Of a DNA stretch of 51,799 bases, positions 18,146 through 27,862 are shown in pieces. A program made the translations under genes and the position numbers. The notes under the pieces were generated by a model. It saw only the letters and a list, made by a program, of their open reading frames with translations, made no database searches and was not told where the DNA came from. The stretch comes from an uncultured Phocaeicola sp. (GTDB taxonomy: Bacteria > Bacteroidota > Bacteroidia > Bacteroidales > Bacteroidaceae): contig CALUKX010000011.1 in the NCBI GenBank assembly GCA_944321335.1, forward strand, positions 1-51,799, read 5' to 3'. Position 1 is the first letter of the stretch, and each line of letters starts with the position of its first letter.

Positions 18146-20182
18146 ATGAAGACAAAACTTTGTGTAGCTGTAGCTGCAGCATTCGCTTTTTCGATGGCTG
18201 CATGTTCAGGACAGAAGGAAGTGAAGAATACTTCCGGCATTGACTTGAGCAACATGGATACTACCGTGTCTGCCGGTCATGACTTTTTCCAGTATGCTTG
18301 TGGTGGTTGGAACAAGAAACATCCGCTTACTGATGAATATTCCCGTTTCGGAACCTTCGATCTGTTGGCTGAAGACAATCAGAAACAGATCCGTGAGTTG
18401 ATCGAAGGGTTGGCCGCAACAAAGGCTGATGCCGGTTCGGCAGCTCAGAAAATCGGTGATCTGTATAACATGGCGATGGATAGCGTTACCTTGAATAAGC
18501 AAGGTTATGAACCTATCAAGGCACAGCTGGACGAAATCACAGCTTTGAAAGATAAGAGTGAAATCGTTCCGATGATTGCCAAACTTGGTATGCAGGGTAT
18601 CGGAACTTATTTCGGAAGTTATGTCTATGCCGATCCTAAGAACAGTGATATGAACATGTTCCAGATGGGACAGGGTGGTATCAATCTGGGAGAAAAGGAA
18701 TATTATTTGGACAATGACAGTGTAACTCAGAACATTCGCGAAGAATATAAGAAATACATTGCCAAATTGTTCACTTTGGCCGGTTTCTCTGAAGCTGATG
18801 CCGCTCAGAAGATGAATGATGTAATGGAGATTGAAACAGCCATTGCAAAGGCTTCGAAGAGTGCGACAGAGTTGCGCGATCCGGAAGCCAATTATCACAA
18901 GATGTCGTATGATGAACTGAAGAAGACTATCTCAGGGCTTGATTGGGATGCATATATTGCAGGCCTGGGTATCTCTGGACTTACTGAAGTGAATGTCGGT
19001 CAAGTTGAGCCTATCAAGGAAGTTGCAAAATTGATCAATACTTTACCGTTGTCAAAACATATCTCTTACTTGCAGTATAACTTGATTGATGCTGCTGCCG
19101 GTTATATGAGTGATGATTTCGTCGCTGCCCGTTTTGATTTCTATGGTAAGGTGATGTCGGGCCGTCAGGTAAATCAGCCTCGCTGGAAACGTGCCGTTAA
19201 TTCTGTAAATGGCCTGTTGGGTGAATTGGTTGGTCAGATGTACGTTGAGAAATATTTCTCGGCTGCAGCCAAGGAACGTATGGTGAATTTGGTAAAGAAC
19301 CTTCAGGTTGCATTGGGAGAACGTATCGATGCACAGGAATGGATGAGCGACAGCACAAAAGTACGTGCACACGAAAAGTTGAATACATTCCATGTAAAGG
19401 TAGGTTATCCCGACAAGTGGAAAGATTACTCGGATTTGAAAGTTGAAAACGATTCATATTGGGCTAATCGTTGCCGTGCATCCGTTTGGGGAGCGAAAGA
19501 TAATTACAGTCGTTTGGGTAAGCCTGTCGACAAGGATGAATGGCTGATGACTCCACAGACTGTCAATGCATATTACAATCCGTCAACCAATGAAATCTGT
19601 TTCCCGGCTGCAATCCTACAGTATCCTTTCTTTGATATGGATGCTGATGATGCATTCAACTACGGTGCAATCGGTGTGGTTATCGGTCATGAAATGACTC
19701 ACGGATTCGATGATCAGGGACGTCAGTTTGATAAGGACGGTAACTTGAAAGACTGGTGGGCAGAAGGTGATGCCGACAAGTTTAAGGAACGTGCTCAGGT
19801 AATGGTTGATTTCTTCAGCAACATCGAAGTATTGCCAGGTCTGAAAGGTAACGGAGCTTTGACATTGGGTGAAAATCTGGCTGACCACGGAGGTCTGAAT
19901 GTGGCTTATCTGGCATACAAGAATGCAACCAAGGATGCTCCGCTGGAAGACAAGGACGGATTCACAGCCGACCAGCGTTTCTTCATTGCCTATGCAACCT
20001 TGTGGGCCGGAAATATCCGCGACGAACAGATTCGTGTGTATACAAAATCCGACCCTCACTCATTGGGAAGATGGCGTGTAAATGGTGCGCTCCCTCATAT
20101 CCAGGCATGGTATGATGCATTCAACATCACTGAAAAGGATCCGTTGTATGTTGCACCGGAAAACCGTGTAAACATCTGGTAA
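18146..20182 (+). CDS. pepO: M13-family (neprilysin-like) metallopeptidase lipoprotein
   Basis: A zinc endopeptidase of the M13 (PepO/neprilysin) family, 678 residues. The N terminus is a lipoprotein signal with lipobox S-M-A-A-C, so it is probably anchored in the envelope. The catalytic motif is H515-E-M-T-H519, with the third zinc ligand Glu576 in ENLADHGGL. The substrate-binding NAYYNP motif is near 472. The C-terminal W near the end (VNIW) is typical of the family. It starts 38 bases after the ABC-F gene with no clear promoter in the gap, so cotranscription is likely. Confidence 0.95.
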   Translation: MKTKLCVAVAAAFAFSMAACSGQKEVKNTSGIDLSNMDTTVSAGHDFFQYACGGWNKKHPLTDEYSRFGTFDLLAEDNQKQIRELIEGLAATKADAGSAAQKIGDLYNMAMDSVTLNKQGYEPIKAQLDEITALKDKSEIVPMIAKLGMQGIGTYFGSYVYADPKNSDMNMFQMGQGGINLGEKEYYLDNDSVTQNIREEYKKYIAKLFTLAGFSEADAAQKMNDVMEIETAIAKASKSATELRDPEANYHKMSYDELKKTISGLDWDAYIAGLGISGLTEVNVGQVEPIKEVAKLINTLPLSKHISYLQYNLIDAAAGYMSDDFVAARFDFYGKVMSGRQVNQPRWKRAVNSVNGLLGELVGQMYVEKYFSAAAKERMVNLVKNLQVALGERIDAQEWMSDSTKVRAHEKLNTFHVKVGYPDKWKDYSDLKVENDSYWANRCRASVWGAKDNYSRLGKPVDKDEWLMTPQTVNAYYNPSTNEICFPAAILQYPFFDMDADDAFNYGAIGVVIGHEMTHGFDDQGRQFDKDGNLKDWWAEGDADKFKERAQVMVDFFSNIEVLPGLKGNGALTLGENLADHGGLNVAYLAYKNATKDAPLEDKDGFTADQRFFIAYATLWAGNIRDEQIRVYTKSDPHSLGRWRVNGALPHIQAWYDAFNITEKDPLYVAPENRVNIW

Positions 20183-20238
20183 CAAGTTGCACATAATCTG
20201 ATTTCAGCAGCTTTTTGCAGAAATCACATATCTTATTC

Positions 20239-20281
20239 ATTCACCTGGGTAAATCATGTCATTTACTCGGGTGAATCTTTT
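20239..20281 (+). terminator. terminator of the M13 peptidase gene
   Basis: A 16-bp stem (20239-20254 with 20261-20276, two G:U pairs) closes a 6-base loop and is followed by CTTTTTATTTT. Confidence 0.85.
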
Positions 20282-20342
20282 TATTTTCCGGACAAGAGAT
20301 TTGCCCACCTGAAGTAAACGGATTGAAATGTAATGACAATAA

Positions 20343-20383
20343 AAAAATCCAGAAGATCCCCGTCCGGGAACTTCTGGATTTTT
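20343..20383 (-). terminator. terminator of the aminotransferase gene
   Basis: A stem of AATCCAGAAG with CTTCTGGATT, extended by A/T pairs, has T-runs on both strands. It lies 23 bases beyond the stop of the minus-strand aminotransferase gene and may work in both directions. Confidence 0.85.
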
Positions 20384-20405
20384 ATCGTATATGATAATCT
20401 GTAGA

Positions 20406-21599
20406 TTATTTCAGGCGAGCCAAAGTTTCCTTGATGCGGCGCATAGATTCAATGATGTTTTCATCCGAAGTAGCGTAGCTCATACGGATACATTCAGGAG
20501 CGCCGAAAGAAGTACCGCCAACACAAGCGACGTGTCCGACTTCCAACAGATACATTGCCAGATCATCTGAATTGTTGATTACACGGTCACCGTCTTTCTT
20601 TCCGAAGAATGAATCACATTTAGGGAACAGATAAAAGGCACCCTGCGGGACATTCACTTCAAATCCCGGAATGTCTTTTGCCAGTTTCACGATCAGGTCA
20701 CGACGGCGTTCGAATGCCTTGCGCATTACTTCTACTGGTTCCTGAGTGCCGAGATAGGCAGCTTCGGCAGCCTTCTGAGATACAGAGCAAGGACCTGAAG
20801 TATATTGGCCCTGCAATTTGTTCACACCCTTAACAATCCATTCGGGAGCAGCGATGAAACCGATACGCCATCCTGTCATCGCATAAGCCTTTGAAACGCC
20901 GTTTACGATGACTACACGGTCTTTGATTTCCGCAAACTGAGCGATACTCTGATGCTTACCGATGTAATTGATGTGTTCGTAGATTTCATCTGCGATAACG
21001 ATTACTCGTTCGTGCTTTGCCAAAACGGCTGCCAGACCTGCCAATTCCTCTTTTGTATAGACAGAACCGGTCGGGTTTGATGGCGAACAAAGAATCAAAG
21101 CACGGGTTTTCGGAGTGATGGCAGCTTCCAACTGTGCCGGAGTAATCTTGAAATCCTGTTCAATACCTGCACGGACGATAACCGGAGTACCTTCTGCCAG
21201 TTTCACCATTTCCGGATAGCTTACCCAGTAAGGAGCCGGAACAATCACTTCGTCACCTTTGTTGATCAAAGCCATGATTGTATTACATACAGACTGCTTT
21301 GCACCATTGGCACAACTGATCTGGGCTGCTGTATATTCCAGACCGTTTTCGTTCTTCAATTTTGCAACGATAGCATTACGCAAAGCAGGGTATCCTGCTA
21401 CTGGAGAGTAACGGGAATAGTTTTCATCAATAGCTTTCTTAGCTGCTTCCTTTATATGATCTGGAGTATTGAAATCAGGTTCTCCTACGCTAAGATTGAT
21501 TACATCAACACCTTGTGCTTTAAGTTCACTACTTTTCTGAGACATAGCCAATGTCGCCGAAGGTGACAAGCTATTCAAACGATCTGAAAGTTGATTCAT
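20406..21599 (-). CDS. class I PLP-dependent aminotransferase (aspartate type)
   Basis: A fold-type I aminotransferase of the aspartate aminotransferase Ib group, 397 residues. The PLP lysine is Lys237 in VSKAYAMTGWRIGF. Upstream motifs include CSPSNPTG near 171-178 and the cofactor Asp in IADEIYEH near 202. The likely reaction is aspartate plus 2-oxoglutarate to oxaloacetate plus glutamate, though prephenate or other amino acids are possible in this subgroup. It is a single gene with its own terminator. Confidence 0.93.
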   Translation of the reverse strand: MNQLSDRLNSLSPSATLAMSQKSSELKAQGVDVINLSVGEPDFNTPDHIKEAAKKAIDENYSRYSPVAGYPALRNAIVAKLKNENGLEYTAAQISCANGAKQSVCNTIMALINKGDEVIVPAPYWVSYPEMVKLAEGTPVIVRAGIEQDFKITPAQLEAAITPKTRALILCSPSNPTGSVYTKEELAGLAAVLAKHERVIVIADEIYEHINYIGKHQSIAQFAEIKDRVVIVNGVSKAYAMTGWRIGFIAAPEWIVKGVNKLQGQYTSGPCSVSQKAAEAAYLGTQEPVEVMRKAFERRRDLIVKLAKDIPGFEVNVPQGAFYLFPKCDSFFGKKDGDRVINNSDDLAMYLLEVGHVACVGGTSFGAPECIRMSYATSDENIIESMRRIKETLARLK

Positions 21600-21631
21600 G
21601 TTGTTGTTTAGTTAAAGTTCGAAATTCTTTG

Positions 21632-21638
21632 CAAAGTA
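21632..21638 (-). promoter_or_regulatory. possible -7 box of the aminotransferase gene
   Basis: On the minus strand this reads TACTTTG, one base short of TAnnTTTG, 32 bases before the start codon. Weak. Confidence 0.4.
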
Positions 21639-21671
21639 AGTGATTTTCTTTCACATATAAAAAGTTTTCGA

Positions 21672-22373
21672 TTACTTTCTGTCACCAAGAATGCGCAAAA
21701 GGTAAAGGAAAAGATTGATAAAGTCGAGATAAAGTGTCATTGCGCCCATCAAGGCAATCTTCTGTGTCGTTTCATTTATCTCGATATCGTCACTGCTCAG
21801 CAGTCGTTTGATTTTCTGTGTATCGTATGCAGTAAGTCCTACGAAAATCAGAACTCCGATGTACGAGATAATCAGGTCCATCATGCTATTGTGCAGGAAG
21901 ATATTAACCAACGAAGCGATGATAAGACCGATAAGTGCCATAAACAGAATGCTTCCCAGCTTGCTCAAGTCTTTCTTGGTAACATATCCGAAGAACGCCA
22001 TGACGGCAAAGGTTCCCGCTGTAATGAAGAAGGTGCTGGCAATGGATGCTGCCGTATATACCATGAAGATAAACGAAAGCGTTACTCCGTTCAGTATCGA
22101 ATAGACGATGAACAGAATGGTCGCTTTAGTAAACGACATGTGGAAGATACGTGCTGAAAGATACCACACGATGCCGATTTCAGCAATCAGAAGTCCCCAG
22201 AACATCAGTGAGTTCTGTGCAAGGGTGTAAACCAGTTCGGTCGATTTTGCTACATACATGGCAACGAATCCGGTAATGACCAGAGCAAGTGTCATCCAGA
22301 TGTATACGCTGCGGAATAAAGATACTTGTGCAGCTTTGGCTGCATACGATTTAACTACGTCATTTGTTTCCAT
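21672..22373 (-). CDS. Bax inhibitor-1/YccA family membrane protein
   Basis: A 233-residue integral membrane protein with about seven hydrophobic segments spread from residue 25 to the C terminus, as in the BI-1/TMBIM family. The Y-D-T-Q-K-I-K motif near residue 185 is characteristic. The E. coli relative YccA is an inhibitor/substrate of FtsH, and other relatives conduct Ca2+; the role here is unknown. It lies between ribBA and the aminotransferase gene on the same strand, with 97 bases upstream. Confidence 0.9.
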   Translation of the reverse strand: METNDVVKSYAAKAAQVSLFRSVYIWMTLALVITGFVAMYVAKSTELVYTLAQNSLMFWGLLIAEIGIVWYLSARIFHMSFTKATILFIVYSILNGVTLSFIFMVYTAASIASTFFITAGTFAVMAFFGYVTKKDLSKLGSILFMALIGLIIASLVNIFLHNSMMDLIISYIGVLIFVGLTAYDTQKIKRLLSSDDIEINETTQKIALMGAMTLYLDFINLFLYLLRILGDRK

Positions 22374-22470
22374 AGCCTATGTTTAATAAATGGTTAAACG
22401 TTAGAAATTTGAAAGTATGAGGAACCATATCTGAAATGATTCCTCATGGCTTTCGGATATTTTCAGATAA

Positions 22471-23682
22471 TTATTTCAAATGCAAAGTATGTCCCATGCG
22501 AACTTTCTTGGTACGCAGGTAACGTTCGTTATACTTATTCGGAGTCACTTCGATAGGGACGTTTTCTACGATTTCCAATCCGTAGGCTTCCAGTCCCACA
22601 CGTTTTACCGGATTGTTGGTAAGCAAGCGCATCTTGTGGATGCCGATCTCGCGGAGAATCTGTGCGCCTACGCCATAGTCGCGCTCGTCGGCTTGATGTC
22701 CCAGGCAAAGATTGGCATCGACGGTATCCATACCTTCTTCCTGCAACTTGTAGGCTTTCATTTTCTCCATCAATCCGATACCACGGCCTTCCTGGTTCAG
22801 ATAAACTACAGCTCCCTTACCTTCCTTCTCAATCTGCTGCATTGCTTTGTGGAGCTGTTCGCCACAATCGCAACGCATGGAACCGAAGATATCTCCTGTT
22901 GCACAAGATGAATGTACGCGGACTAAAATCGGTTCATCCGGTTCGAATTCACCTTTTATCAAGGCTACATGTTCCAGACCATTGCTTTTCTGGCGGAAAG
23001 GAATCAGGCGGAAATGTCCGTATTCGGTAGGCATATCCACTTCCACACCTTTTTCTACCAACGATTCCTGTTTCAGTCGGTATGCAATCAGGTCGGCAAT
23101 GGAAATCAGTTTGAAACCATATTCGTCGGCCATCTGTTTAAGTTCGGGCAGACGTGCCATTGAACCGTCTTCGTTCATAACTTCCATCAGAGCTGCAGCA
23201 GGGTAGAGTCCTGCCAGTTTACACATATCCACGCAAGCTTCGGTGTGTCCGGCACGGCGGAGCACTCCTTTATCCTGTGCATACAGCGGATTGACATGTC
23301 CCGGACGACCGAAGGTTTCCGGACGAGCTTCGGGATCGGCCAGAGCTTTGATGGTAGCGGCACGGTCGGCTGCCGATACGCCGGTAGTACATCCTTCCAG
23401 TTTATCGATAGTTACAGTGAACGGAGTTCCAAGAACAGAAGTATTGTTTGAAACCTGATGCGGAAGATCAAGTTCCTGGCAGCGCGACAAAGTAATCGGA
23501 GCACAAAGTACACCTCTAGCATGTTTCAGCATGAAGTTCACTTTCTCGGGGGTAATCAGTTCGGCGGCAATGGCCAGGTCGCCTTCGTTTTCGCGGTCTT
23601 CGTCATCTACAATAATAACAAATTCACCTTTGCGAAAGTCCTCGATGGCTTCTTCAATTGTGTTCAGTTTAATTTTGTCCAT
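22471..23682 (-). CDS. ribBA: bifunctional DHBP synthase / GTP cyclohydrolase II
   Basis: Two entry enzymes of riboflavin synthesis in one 403-residue chain. The N-terminal RibB domain (about 1-205) has the [11 protein letters not shown] acidic motif near residue 25 and H-T-E-A-C-V-D near 145, and makes dihydroxybutanone phosphate from ribulose 5-phosphate. The C-terminal RibA domain has the zinc cysteines in S-S-C-A-T-G-D...M-R-C-D-C-G near 260-271 and N-Q-E-G-R-G-I-G-L, and opens GTP. It starts 5 bases after the end of the upstream permease gene, so the two form an operon. No FMN riboswitch is visible ahead of it. Confidence 0.96.
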   Translation of the reverse strand: MDKIKLNTIEEAIEDFRKGEFVIIVDDEDRENEGDLAIAAELITPEKVNFMLKHARGVLCAPITLSRCQELDLPHQVSNNTSVLGTPFTVTIDKLEGCTTGVSAADRAATIKALADPEARPETFGRPGHVNPLYAQDKGVLRRAGHTEACVDMCKLAGLYPAAALMEVMNEDGSMARLPELKQMADEYGFKLISIADLIAYRLKQESLVEKGVEVDMPTEYGHFRLIPFRQKSNGLEHVALIKGEFEPDEPILVRVHSSCATGDIFGSMRCDCGEQLHKAMQQIEKEGKGAVVYLNQEGRGIGLMEKMKAYKLQEEGMDTVDANLCLGHQADERDYGVGAQILREIGIHKMRLLTNNPVKRVGLEAYGLEIVENVPIEVTPNKYNERYLRTKKVRMGHTLHLK

Positions 23683-23687
23683 AAATG

Positions 23688-25598
23688 CTATTGTTGTATA
23701 TCTAATTGTTCTCTAATAATTTCTTCTTTAATCTCCTGATTGGTTTTCGCTATAATTTTCAAATCTTTATCCAATCGGATACGATAACGCCAAATATTCA
23801 GATAAACCAAAATCCCGACCGGGAATATGATTCCGAAAAGCAGATTAAGCCAACGGTTGTCGAATAGGCTCTTATGCGCATTAACCGATAAAAAAGGATA
23901 ATTGTTCATGGCATTCAGGATTACAGCATCCTTAGAGTTGGAAAGTTCTTCAATGAGCCTTTCCAGCTCTTGCCGGATATTTATGATGGTATCATCACGC
24001 TTGTCGTTGGTAAATATTTGTATATAATTGGGCAATCTTGACAATCGATTGGCTTTTGTGTATTCTTCACACCTGCGGGTTATATCGTCAAGAACACCTG
24101 TAATTTTTTTATAATCGGGTGTTTCAATAATTACTTCCTTTTTATAGATATGTCGGCTTGTACGTATACCAAACAATTTACGGAAGAAACCAATATATAT
24201 GTCAATGTTGAATGCTACAGAATCCTTATTTGACTTGAAGGTCAGGAATGCCCCTAATGGTGCTAATACCAATGTACTCATCCAAGTTCCTAAAGCAATA
24301 TTCATTTCGCCGCTTTTGGCGATACGTGTAGCTCCGGAGTCTATTATGTAGTAGGCTACGAAGATGATTACGGATACTACAACTGGCATACCCAGACCAC
24401 CTTTTCTGATAATGGCTCCCAAAGGAGCTCCAATAAAGAAGAAGCAGATGCAGGCTAATGACAATGTAATTTTCTTGTGCCAGTCGGAACGATGGCTGCG
24501 TATACTTTTGTCGGTCTCTTGAGTGTTGAAGCTTTTCATTTTCCAATCCGAAGCCAAAGATGACATCCGGCTTTCAGTAGCAGAAAGTGTTCTCAACTTA
24601 TCGGCCGAATTCATTGAAAGGTAAATGCTGTCGGTGTTGATTATTGTAATATGCTCAGTTATAAGCTTCGTAGAATCGTTCTTGGTTAATGGAGACTGGT
24701 GGTAGGTCGAGTTCATGATTTCTTTATGCATTGCACGCCCTACACTGTCTGCATGGTTACTCAAAGAATCGATTGTCAAAGAGATTTCATGCATATTTTT
24801 AATGTCTGAACGTTGGTTCAGAAAGTTTCCGTCAACCATGTTGAAATCTGTGTTAAACTGAATTAAGGCATGTTTCTCCTTGAATGTTTCACGTCGGTAT
24901 GGAACATTTTTGCTTGATATGGCGCTTTGTGATTTTAGATTTTCAAATTGTTCTCCATTGTAAAGGTGGAGAAATAGATGCTGTTTGTCGGCTGTAAGGT
25001 CGAGTTTGCCTTCTTCCGCCCAAATGATTCGCGCATTTTCGAAACCTTCTGAAAAGTTGTAAATAAGGACATCGTTTAGCAGACCGGTTTCACGGTCTTT
25101 GTGCTTTACGTAAATGTTATATCCTTCGATATCACTATAAAAGACCCCCTCAGGAATATCCACCTCGGGTGATTTTTGTTTCATTGAAACCAACAATGTC
25201 CATAATTGTTTCTGTGCTTTCGGTCCTACTATATTCTGAAAGAAAAAGGACATACACCCCAGAAATATACAAAAAAGCATGATAGGGCGCATGATTCGGA
25301 GTAGGGGAATACCTGCAGCTTTCATGGAAAGCAGCTCATAACGCTCTCCGAAATTACCGAACGTCATCAGGGCGGCCAGCAATATGGCCAAGGGTAGTGA
25401 CAACGGGATAAGAGTTAATGCGGATAAGAAAAAAAATTGTGCAAGTACACTGATTTCAAGCCCCTTTCCTACAAGCTCGTCTACATATCTCCAAAGAAAT
25501 TGCATCATAAAGATGAACAAGCATATAAAGAAGGTTCCACAGAAAAGGAGCAGGAAACTCTTTAATATAAATATATCAAGTTTTTTTATGCGTAGCAT
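23688..25598 (-). CDS. LptF/LptG (YjgP/YjgQ) family permease
   Basis: An inner-membrane permease of the family that, with LptB, extracts lipopolysaccharide for transport to the outer membrane. N-terminal transmembrane segments lie near residues 12-33, 50-75 and 98-118. A long periplasmic domain follows (about 120-385) and more segments lie near 390-465. At 636 residues it is far longer than E. coli LptF/G (about 360). The excess is partly a C-terminal soluble region (about 475-590) and an additional hydrophobic segment near 593-612. LptF and LptG cannot be told apart here. It heads an operon with ribBA. Confidence 0.88.
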   Translation of the reverse strand: MLRIKKLDIFILKSFLLLFCGTFFICLFIFMMQFLWRYVDELVGKGLEISVLAQFFFLSALTLIPLSLPLAILLAALMTFGNFGERYELLSMKAAGIPLLRIMRPIMLFCIFLGCMSFFFQNIVGPKAQKQLWTLLVSMKQKSPEVDIPEGVFYSDIEGYNIYVKHKDRETGLLNDVLIYNFSEGFENARIIWAEEGKLDLTADKQHLFLHLYNGEQFENLKSQSAISSKNVPYRRETFKEKHALIQFNTDFNMVDGNFLNQRSDIKNMHEISLTIDSLSNHADSVGRAMHKEIMNSTYHQSPLTKNDSTKLITEHITIINTDSIYLSMNSADKLRTLSATESRMSSLASDWKMKSFNTQETDKSIRSHRSDWHKKITLSLACICFFFIGAPLGAIIRKGGLGMPVVVSVIIFVAYYIIDSGATRIAKSGEMNIALGTWMSTLVLAPLGAFLTFKSNKDSVAFNIDIYIGFFRKLFGIRTSRHIYKKEVIIETPDYKKITGVLDDITRRCEEYTKANRLSRLPNYIQIFTNDKRDDTIINIRQELERLIEELSNSKDAVILNAMNNYPFLSVNAHKSLFDNRWLNLLFGIIFPVGILVYLNIWRYRIRLDKDLKIIAKTNQEIKEEIIREQLDIQQ

Positions 25599-25624
25599 TC
25601 TTAGTCATAATCGTTACCAGAATG

Positions 25625-25632
25625 CAAAAGTA
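25625..25632 (-). promoter_or_regulatory. -7 box of the permease-ribBA operon
   Basis: On the minus strand this reads TACTTTTG, 27 bases before the permease start. Confidence 0.62.
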
Positions 25633-25679
25633 GCATAAAAAATGGAGAGGCAAATTATGTTTTGAATATTTTTAATGAA

Positions 25680-26072
25680 TTATATACCACAGGTTCTTCT
25701 TAGAACTTCAATTTGGGAATTCCACAGATTGATACTGTCTTCTTCTTCCGATGGATCAACAAAATCAGTTATAATCAGTTCTTGGTCATTAGTCAGTTCA
25801 TTGTATTGTAGCTTCAGCTCGAAATAGGTCTTCGGTTCGTCGTCTTTCCAATGGAAACGGATGAATGATTCCGTCCGCTGGTTAATCATTTCAGCTTTCC
25901 GGGTTTCAGTTTTCCCCCAAGTGAAGGTGAAAACTTTATCGTCTTTGGTAACTTGATCGGCGAACCATCTCTGCAGACCGGATGGAGTGCTGATCGCCCC
26001 CCACAGGACTGCGCCTGATGCTGAACTTAAAGGATATTCAATATGGATCTTTTTTTTCATAGTTGTTTCCAT
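25680..26072 (-). CDS. START-like domain protein
   Basis: A small protein (130 residues) of the START/SRPBCC-like fold seen in Bacteroidetes. It has an N-terminal beta strand, a helix containing G-L-Q-R-W-F-A-D near residues 32-40, and alternating strands such as F-T-F-T-W-G. The first residues METT may not be translated; a second Met at residue 5 (26060) is an equally good start. The fold usually makes a hydrophobic ligand pocket, but no ligand or pathway is known. It is close to the permease operon (81 bases) but appears separately transcribed. Confidence 0.8.
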   Translation of the reverse strand: METTMKKKIHIEYPLSSASGAVLWGAISTPSGLQRWFADQVTKDDKVFTFTWGKTETRKAEMINQRTESFIRFHWKDDEPKTYFELKLQYNELTNDQELIITDFVDPSEEEDSINLWNSQIEVLRRTCGI

Positions 26073-26263
26073 TGTTGGACTGTTCTTAAGATTATGAGGG
26101 CAAATTAAAATATTTTTTTTGTATTATTCACTCTATATGAAAAAAAATTTTTTGCTTTTTTTATACTTCTGTTTTTGAGATATATGAATAGGTTGGGTAT
26201 CTGTCAATTGAAAAAATATGTGGAATTTTTAGGCAATGGCTTGCAAATGTGAAAAACTTGTCC

Positions 26264-26271
26264 TACCTTTG
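26264..26271 (+). promoter_or_regulatory. -7 box of the tRNA-Met pair
   Basis: TACCTTTG lies 20 bases before the first tRNA. A TTG element is at 26241, at the right distance for the -33 site. Confidence 0.72.
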
Positions 26272-26290
26272 CACCCGCAATCGAAAAGAT

Positions 26291-26364
26291 GGCGGGATAG
26301 CTCAGCTGGTTAGAGCGCATGATTCATAATCATGAGGTCCCCGGTTCAATCCCGGGTCCCGCTA
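26291..26364 (+). tRNA. tRNA-Met (CAT), copy 1
   Basis: A 74-base cloverleaf: acceptor GGCGGGA/TCCCGCT (with a G1:U72 pair), a D arm, anticodon stem CATGA/TCATG around loop TTCATAA, and T arm CCCGG/CCGGG. The anticodon is CAT. The anticodon stem lacks the three G:C pairs of initiator tRNA, so elongator Met is most likely; tRNA-Ile with lysidine-modified CAT is a less likely alternative. CCA is not encoded. Confidence 0.92.
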
Positions 26365-26378
26365 CTGAATAAGATTTT

Positions 26379-26411
26379 ACCGTTGGGTGGCTTCCACGCC
26401 TGGCGGTTTTT
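26379..26411 (+). terminator. terminator-like hairpin between the tRNA-Met copies
   Basis: ACCG (26379-26382) pairs with CGGT (26404-26407), with an imperfect inner GGTGG/CCACG stem, followed by five Ts. It may attenuate readthrough into copy 2 or be a processing element. Confidence 0.4.
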
Positions 26412-26419
26412 CTGAAGAT

Positions 26420-26493
26420 GGCGGGATAGCTCAGCTGGTTAGAGCGCATGATTCATAATCATGAGGTCCCCGGTTCAATCCCGGGTCCCGCTA
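26420..26493 (+). tRNA. tRNA-Met (CAT), copy 2
   Basis: Identical over all 74 bases to the copy at 26291-26364, with the same fold and CAT anticodon. It lies 55 bases downstream and ahead of a strong terminator. No promoter of its own is visible, so the pair is probably one transcript. Confidence 0.92.
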
Positions 26494-26498
26494 CAAGG

Positions 26499-26539
26499 AT
26501 CGAGGCACTTGAGTAAGCTTAAGTGCCTCGATTTTTTTT
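26499..26539 (+). terminator. tRNA-Met operon terminator
   Basis: ATCGAGGCACTT (26499-26510) pairs perfectly with AAGTGCCTCGAT (26521-26532) and is followed by a T-run. Confidence 0.92.
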
Positions 26540-26718
26540 CATGGAATGATTGGGTTGCAGATTTGCTTTTCCAGTGTTTCTATATACATTATTCTAGATG
26601 GTGGTTTACTTGGTCACAAGATTGGTCTTTTCATCATATTATTTAGTTCAAAACCGATAATTTACATCTTTTTAGAAATATTTATAACAAGAAATGGATA
26701 GAGGTATTTAATTATTCA

Positions 26719-26726
26719 TACTTTTG
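26719..26726 (+). promoter_or_regulatory. pfkA -7 box
   Basis: TACTTTTG lies 43 bases before the pfkA ATG. A short CCCTA/TAGGG hairpin lies in the resulting leader (about 26731-26747). Confidence 0.65.
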
Positions 26727-26769
26727 GTCGCCCTAAGGAAATAGGGGTGGACTTTAACTAACAGAACGT

Positions 26770-27750
26770 ATGAAAGAAATTAAATGTATTGGTATCCTGA
26801 CTTCAGGAGGTGATGCATCAGGTATGAATGCGGCCATTCGTGCGGTAACACGTAGTGCTATTTGCAATGGAATGACCGTCAAAGGTATTTATAGAGGCTA
26901 TGAAGGATTGATCCGTAATGAAATCAAGGAACTTTCCACTCAGGATGTCAGCAGTATTATCCAGCGTGGCGGTACAATTCTAAAGACTGCCCGTTCGAAA
27001 GATTTTATGACTCCGGAAGGCCGTAAGGTGGCTTATGACAATATGGTCGCAGCCGGTATCGATGCCCTGGTTATTATCGGTGGTAACGGTTCGCTTACCG
27101 GTGCACAGATTTTTGCCAAAGAATATAATGTGCCGTGTATCGGTCTGCCGGGTACTATTGATAACGATTTGTATGGTACAGATGTTACCATCGGTTATGA
27201 TACCGCTTTGAACACGATCGTGGAATGTGTCGATAAGATCCGTGATACAGCGACTTCACACGACCGTATCTTCTTTGTGGAAGTGATGGGGCGTGATGCC
27301 GGTTTCCTTGCACAGAACAGTGCAATCGCTTCGGGTGCCGAAGCTGCTATCATTCCGGAAGACCAGACAGATGCCGACCAGCTTGAACAGTTTATCGGTC
27401 GCGGTTTCCGTAAGACGAAGAACAGTAGTATCGTGATTGTTTCCGAATCTCAGAAAAAGGGCGGGGCCATGTATTATGCGGAACGTGTGAAGAATGAATA
27501 TCCACAGTACGATGTGCGTGTGACTATTTTGGGACACTTGCAACGAGGTGGTTCTCCTAGCGCCAGTGACCGTATTCTTGCCAGCCGTCTGGGTGTAGGC
27601 GCCATCGAAGCATTGAAGGAAGACCAGCGTAACGTAATGATCGGTCTGCGTAACGATAAGGTGGTTTATGTTCCTTTCTCCGAAGCGATCAAGAAGGACA
27701 AACCGCTTGATAAATCCTTGATTCAGGTATTGGACGAATTGTCTATCTGA
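26770..27750 (+). CDS. pfkA: 6-phosphofructokinase (ATP type)
   Basis: Phosphorylates fructose 6-phosphate in glycolysis. The 326-residue length matches bacterial PfkA. Motifs are GGDASGMN at 13-20 (usually GGDAPGMN), GGNGS at 104-108, the catalytic PGTIDND at 127-133, and MGRDAG near 176. Gly at the fourth position of GGNGS points to ATP rather than pyrophosphate as donor. However, Asn106 replaces the Asp of the usual GGDGS, which in E. coli PfkA (Asp103) takes part in Mg-ATP binding. The gene may thus be a functional variant paralogue. It is a single gene with its own promoter and terminator. Confidence 0.92.
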   Translation: MKEIKCIGILTSGGDASGMNAAIRAVTRSAICNGMTVKGIYRGYEGLIRNEIKELSTQDVSSIIQRGGTILKTARSKDFMTPEGRKVAYDNMVAAGIDALVIIGGNGSLTGAQIFAKEYNVPCIGLPGTIDNDLYGTDVTIGYDTALNTIVECVDKIRDTATSHDRIFFVEVMGRDAGFLAQNSAIASGAEAAIIPEDQTDADQLEQFIGRGFRKTKNSSIVIVSESQKKGGAMYYAERVKNEYPQYDVRVTILGHLQRGGSPSASDRILASRLGVGAIEALKEDQRNVMIGLRNDKVVYVPFSEAIKKDKPLDKSLIQVLDELSI

Positions 27751-27803
27751 TTATCGGGGAATCATTGATATAAGAACATAATAGTTGAGTATCATAATAG
27801 TTG

Positions 27804-27862
27804 TATCATTCAGGACATGTGCTGCTAGGTGTCAAGCACATGGCTCTGAATGATATTTTTTT
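27804..27862 (+). terminator. pfkA terminator
   Basis: A two-part hairpin: TATCATTCAG (27804-27813) with CTGAATGATA (27846-27855), enclosing ATGTGCT/AGCACAT, followed by seven Ts. The tail touches the end of the convergent HAD gene. Confidence 0.88.

Noticed and set aside
18206-18898. 230-codon open frame on the minus strand
   Set aside because: Antisense shadow of the M13 peptidase gene with no recognisable motifs.
22417-22447. Terminator after ribBA
   Set aside because: An 8-bp stem (ATGAGGAA/TTCCTCAT) is present but the minus strand lacks a clear T-run; too weak to call.
22374-25679. FMN riboswitch for ribBA
   Set aside because: ribBA starts 5 bases after the upstream permease gene, leaving no room for an aptamer, and none is visible ahead of the permease.
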